Origin: Natranaerofaba carboxydovora | GTDB taxonomy: Bacteria > Bacillota > Natranaerobiia > Natranaerobiales > Natranaerofabaceae | Reading direction: 5' to 3' | Assembly: GCF_022539405.1 (NCBI RefSeq) | Contig: NZ_CP054394.1 | Coordinates: 2,116,501-2,180,500, forward strand | DNA: 64,000 nt | Shown: piece by piece, positions 61,034-64,000 of the stretch | How the letters are laid out: every line of letters begins with the position of its first letter | Position numbering within the stretch: the stretch's first letter is position 1 | Program-made: the position numbers and the translations under genes | The notes under the pieces: model-generated | Database searches by the model: none | What the model was told of the DNA's origin: nothing | What the model saw: only the letters and a program-made list of their open reading frames with translations

Positions 61034-62263
61034 TTAAGGCTCACGCCTTTGTATTGGCATGCTCATACATCTTGGGCCACCCATACCTCGTATCAACTCA
61101 GATCCTTCAAAGTCTAAGACCTTTACTCCGTTACGAGATAATATTTCGTTAGTGATTTCATTCCTGTTATAGGCCACTACTTTACCCGGGGAAACAACAA
61201 GAATATTATTAGAACCGCTCTGCTGTTCCCTGGATGATGTTAAATCATCACTTCCTCCCGAGTAAATTATTTGTATAGAAAAGCCAAATGCATTTTCTAA
61301 TAATTTTCTAAGAGAGTTTTCTTTTTCGCACCTAATATATCCTTCTCCATCTTGATAGCCAGACGTTAATCTATAACAATGGACTTTATTCTCAATCCCT
61401 GGAAAAAGCAAAAATTTGTCCCGGTCTACCTGATTTAACACCATATCTAAATGAAGATACTGTTTCTTGAAAGGAATCTGAACAACAAGAACTTGCTTAC
61501 AAATCCCTTTATCAATCAAAAGGTGTCTGGCTGCTTTTTCTATTGCTTCTTCAGTAGTTCTTTGACTTAAACCAACCATCACCGTATCCGAAGAAAGTAC
61601 TAGTACATCTCCGCCTTCTAAACCTTTTGGCAGCGAAAATTCCATGCCTTTATCAGCGTTTGAAAATAAGGGATGATAGTAAGTCAAATATTTTATAAAT
61701 AAACTTTCCCGTTTTCTTACTGGGTATACCATTGATGTTAACAAAATATTGTTATCAAGCATAACCCCTTGGTCTCTAGTAAAATACATACTGGGAAGAG
61801 GGGGAATATAAAAAGGAAATGAATGCTGTGTATAGTCACTCAATGATTTAGTTTTTTTTAAGTTTTGCACAAAGTTTTTGTTAAGCCCTCTTATCAAGGC
61901 ATCAACTGTCTCAGATGGCGTTAACTGAAGTAAATAGTTATAAATAGCTTCCATTGTAAAGGGTTCAGTAATTCTAGATTCTTTTAGATTTTCTTTTATG
62001 AAGCTTACCCTTATTTCTTCATCTCTTAATATCTCCTCCATCAACTGATCTAAAAGAAGTACTTCAACGCCTTCTCCCCTCAACCTTTCAATAAATTGTT
62101 CATGCTCTTTTCTCGCACCATGAAGCCATGGTATTTCATTAAAAAGCATTTGTTCTAAATATGTAGGATATATATGCAGTAATTCTTTACCTGGTTTATG
62201 TAGTATGACCTTTTCAAGATATCCTATTTCGCTTGTCACCTTTGGATATGTTCCTACTTTCAT
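61034..62263 (-). CDS. arcA: Arginine deiminase
   Basis: About 409 residues from the ATG at 62263 (GGGGG site); an upstream ATG at 62329 has no site. Motifs are GYLEKVILHKPGKELLHIYP, MYFTRDQGVMLDN, GLEGGDVLVLSSDTVMVG (Asp/Glu of the active site), LHLDMVLNQVDRDKFLLFPG (catalytic His) and the C-terminal MGGPRCMSMPI with the nucleophilic Cys. It converts arginine to citrulline and ammonia. No other arginine-fermentation genes are adjacent. A long leader hairpin precedes it. Confidence 0.9.
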   Translation of the reverse strand: MKVGTYPKVTSEIGYLEKVILHKPGKELLHIYPTYLEQMLFNEIPWLHGARKEHEQFIERLRGEGVEVLLLDQLMEEILRDEEIRVSFIKENLKESRITEPFTMEAIYNYLLQLTPSETVDALIRGLNKNFVQNLKKTKSLSDYTQHSFPFYIPPLPSMYFTRDQGVMLDNNILLTSMVYPVRKRESLFIKYLTYYHPLFSNADKGMEFSLPKGLEGGDVLVLSSDTVMVGLSQRTTEEAIEKAARHLLIDKGICKQVLVVQIPFKKQYLHLDMVLNQVDRDKFLLFPGIENKVHCYRLTSGYQDGEGYIRCEKENSLRKLLENAFGFSIQIIYSGGSDDLTSSREQQSGSNNILVVSPGKVVAYNRNEITNEILSRNGVKVLDFEGSELIRGMGGPRCMSMPIQRREP

Positions 62264-62340
62264 GTTATTCCCCCATTTGAAGAAATTTAAATAATAAAAC
62301 TTTGAATCTGGTGCAAAAAGTCTATTCACATAAGTAGAGT

Positions 62341-62417
62341 GTTTTTAATTAATACATCTAAAACTCGTCAGCAGTCGAAATAAGGCTTCCGCATCAAGAT
62401 GTATTATAATTAAAAAC
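62341..62417 (-). promoter_or_regulatory. Long leader hairpin upstream of arginine deiminase
   Basis: Arms 62341-62359 and 62397-62417 pair over 19 positions (GTTTTTAATTA with TAATTAAAAAC at the base) with a two-base bulge. The 37-base loop is unusually G/C-rich for its surroundings. No T-run follows on the minus strand, so it is not an evident terminator. It could regulate the next gene or be a small mobile repeat. Confidence 0.4.
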
Positions 62418-62469
62418 AAAACTTTGCTCATATGACTTTTTCCTCAGTATTAGTTGTTCCCATTAAACA

Positions 62470-62501
62470 AAAAAAGATGCTAGCTTAGCTAGCATCTTTT
62501 T
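62470..62501 (-). terminator. Terminator of the polysaccharide deacetylase gene
   Basis: AAAAAGATGCTAGC / GCTAGCATCTTTTT, 14-bp perfect stem with a three-base loop and T-run on the minus strand. The stop codon lies inside the stem. Confidence 0.88.
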
Positions 62502-63342
62502 GGGATATTTCCTGTTTTTCCATAAGTTCTGTTAGGGTTAATATCTCTATATCTTGATCTACTGCATACTCTACAACAGATTTAAACTTATCCGTAGTTA
62601 TACCGTAATCAAAAGGGTCGTCTTGAACATCATGGGTAAAAAATATAACTATTTTACGCTTCTCTATTGCCTTATCTATTAATCTTTTAAGTCCATCTGT
62701 CGAATGTATCCCCATATCAACCGCATCTAAAAATTTGTCCTCAAGAGGGAAAGGATTTAATGTGTTCTCTGCTTTTCTTACAGTTGTTCTATATGAAAAA
62801 AGTAAATCTTTTACTGTGTCATTGTAAGCACCGTGGGGTAGAGCATGATGTTCTGGTATATCTAATCCTTTCTTTTCAAAAGTTTCATTTACTTTCTCCA
62901 TCTCCTGGTGTATATCTTGTTCGGTCAGTTCTGTCATATTTGGGTGGGAATATGTGTGATCTTCCACGTCCCATCCGGCTTCATCTAATGCTTTTATCTG
63001 CTCCCAATTCATATATTCACCTAATTTTTTTTCGGCAAAAATAGGAGATATATAGGTCACAGCTTGTATACCCTTTTCTTCTAAAATAGGATACACCACT
63101 TCATAATCTGTCTTATATCCGTCATCAAAGGTTAATATCATTCCGCCGTTGTCTAATACTTCTCCACTTTCATTATTCCTACCGTTATTGCGATCATTAT
63201 TACTTTTACTTTCACCATTTCTATCAACATTTTGCTTTTCGTTATTTGTAGTCTCTTCATTAGTGTTGCAGGCAGTAAAATTTAAAAGACTTGCAGAAAG
63301 AATTAACATCAAGCTTATAGCTAGTAATCTCTTTTTCATCAT
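62485..63342 (-). CDS. Polysaccharide deacetylase-family lipoprotein
   Basis: 285 residues. The signal ends LLNFTAC with the lipobox Cys at about residue 25, followed by a low-complexity N/E/S/K linker. The NodB-type domain (about 65-280) begins GGMILTFDDGYKTDYEVVYP, where the DD pair binds metal, and continues DVEDHTYSHPNMTEL with the two His ligands and FFTHDVQDDPFDYGIT. It probably removes acetyl groups from cell-wall or surface glycans. Confidence 0.88.
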   Translation of the reverse strand: MMKKRLLAISLMLILSASLLNFTACNTNEETTNNEKQNVDRNGESKSNNDRNNGRNNESGEVLDNGGMILTFDDGYKTDYEVVYPILEEKGIQAVTYISPIFAEKKLGEYMNWEQIKALDEAGWDVEDHTYSHPNMTELTEQDIHQEMEKVNETFEKKGLDIPEHHALPHGAYNDTVKDLLFSYRTTVRKAENTLNPFPLEDKFLDAVDMGIHSTDGLKRLIDKAIEKRKIVIFFTHDVQDDPFDYGITTDKFKSVVEYAVDQDIEILTLTELMEKQEISQKDAS

Positions 63343-63476
63343 ATATCTACTCCTATCCCTATTGTATCATGTTATGCTTCTTTACTCTATCCACTAATTA
63401 TAATAGATATTAACTATAATGTCATCACTCAAAAAGTATTTTAAATTTTAAATTTTTGTTAATTTTTATTTAAAAA

Positions 63477-63944
63477 TCAAAATAAAATATATAAAAGCCA
63501 GTATACCATTGCTGAAATAGCTAGAAAAAAACCTAGTGGTATTTGAAAACGAACTTTTTCTTCATTTTCTAGATCGATCAATTTTAAGTTCAATGATAAT
63601 TTAACTTTCACTTTTCGGCGAAATAAAATATATATTGATATAAATAAAAGTAATATACCTGTTCCTAAAATGGCTGAAGTCAAAATAGTATCCGGACCAA
63701 CAAAAGAACCCAGGGTAGCAATCAACTTAATATCATTAAGACTGACCCAACCTAAAAAATAAGGTACTACCATCAAAATTGCACCAATTAATACCCCTAG
63801 AAACGCTGAATTAAACCCCTGATTTCCATTAAAGCCTACATTCACTAAAAAACCAATAACAAGAAAAACACCTACAAGAATGTTATATATTTTTTTAAAT
63901 TTGACATTACAATACAAAGCCATGCTTAGAAAGATAAGCATCAA
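63477..63944 (-). CDS. A24 prepilin peptidase-like protein with altered active site
   Basis: At least 155 residues and about five helices. The TTG at 63944 has no ribosome site, whereas an in-frame ATT at 63977 lies seven bases after AAAGGAGG and would add eleven residues to complete the first helix; initiation at ATT is unusual. The pattern LYCNVKFKKIYN corresponds to the first catalytic motif of A24 peptidases, but Asn stands for the catalytic Asp. The second motif (SLNDIKLIATLG) keeps Asp. It may be inactive or have another function. No pilus genes are visible here. Confidence 0.65.
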   Translation of the reverse strand: MMLIFLSMALYCNVKFKKIYNILVGVFLVIGFLVNVGFNGNQGFNSAFLGVLIGAILMVVPYFLGWVSLNDIKLIATLGSFVGPDTILTSAILGTGILLLFISIYILFRRKVKVKLSLNLKLIDLENEEKVRFQIPLGFFLAISAMVYWLLYILF

Positions 63945-64000
63945 AAATGTTATTAATAATATATCTATTTTAATAATTGCTTTTCCTCCTTTCCGGTATT

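Noticed and set aside
62360-62396. CTGACGAG on the minus strand as part of a hammerhead ribozyme
   Set aside because: The matching GAAA core segment with flanking stems is absent on the same strand; the only GAAA is on the opposite strand.
47766-62440. AAACAAAACTTTG(T/C)TCATAT sequences at 47766-47790 and 62415-62440 as a repeat family
   Set aside because: Only about 25 similar A/T-rich bases are shared, with no structure or shared context. Chance cannot be excluded.
1-64000. CRISPR arrays, tRNA and rRNA genes
   Set aside because: No regular spaced repeats, tRNA cloverleaf arms with GTTCGANNC-type loops or rRNA-like conserved stretches were noticed on reading; no dedicated scan could be run.

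Overview
The window is a low-G+C chromosome segment with Gram-positive features: a surface lipoprotein economy with Lgt, AGGAGG-type ribosome sites, frequent GTG and TTG starts, desulfoferrodoxin instead of an obvious catalase, and many GntR, MerR and ECF regulators. Together with the very acidic secreted proteins this suggests an anaerobic clostridial Firmicute, perhaps halophilic or alkaliphilic; that last step is inference. No rRNA, tRNA or CRISPR array was seen.

Left part (1-15.1 kb): an accessory and decaying region. It holds small membrane proteins, a PIN-type toxin-antitoxin pair, a retropepsin-like protease with a partner gene, two ABC transporter operons shortened by internal deletions, a broken IS200/IS605-type tnpB element between two lipoproteins with similar leaders, a frameshifted 4Fe-4S protein and a moaE remnant. 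Both two-gene cassettes (1350-2011 and 7599-8239) lie between an intact gene and a shortened copy of that gene's 3' end.

Middle part (15.1-43.6 kb): signalling and redox genes. These are an ECF sigma/anti-sigma pair, desulfoferrodoxin, a PAS-PP2C-ATPase protein, a chemoreceptor with an external CZB zinc domain, a molybdopterin oxidoreductase, several c-di-GMP enzymes (two GGDEF, one GGDEF-EAL, one HD-GYP), a polyferredoxin/flavin reductase behind a CsoR/CstR-like operator, and a MerR regulator with an acyl-CoA dehydrogenase.

Right part (43.6-64 kb): a likely selenocysteine-containing Spx/ArsC-family protein read through an in-frame TGA, trmO, a Fur-box-controlled iron(III) ABC transporter, lgt, and a compact four-gene operon on the minus strand. 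The operon encodes a KaiA-like protein (pseudo-receiver plus KaiA/RsbU-type helical domain), KaiB, KaiC with all three clock phosphosites conserved, and a PAS-PP2C-ATPase phosphatase. It is the most striking system in the window: a full KaiABC-like set outside cyanobacteria, wired to a partner-switching-type phosphatase. Two cystathionine-type PLP enzymes, an arginine deiminase, a polysaccharide deacetylase and an A24 prepilin peptidase close the window.

Several genes are interrupted by single frameshifts. Sequencing error and real decay cannot be told apart here.
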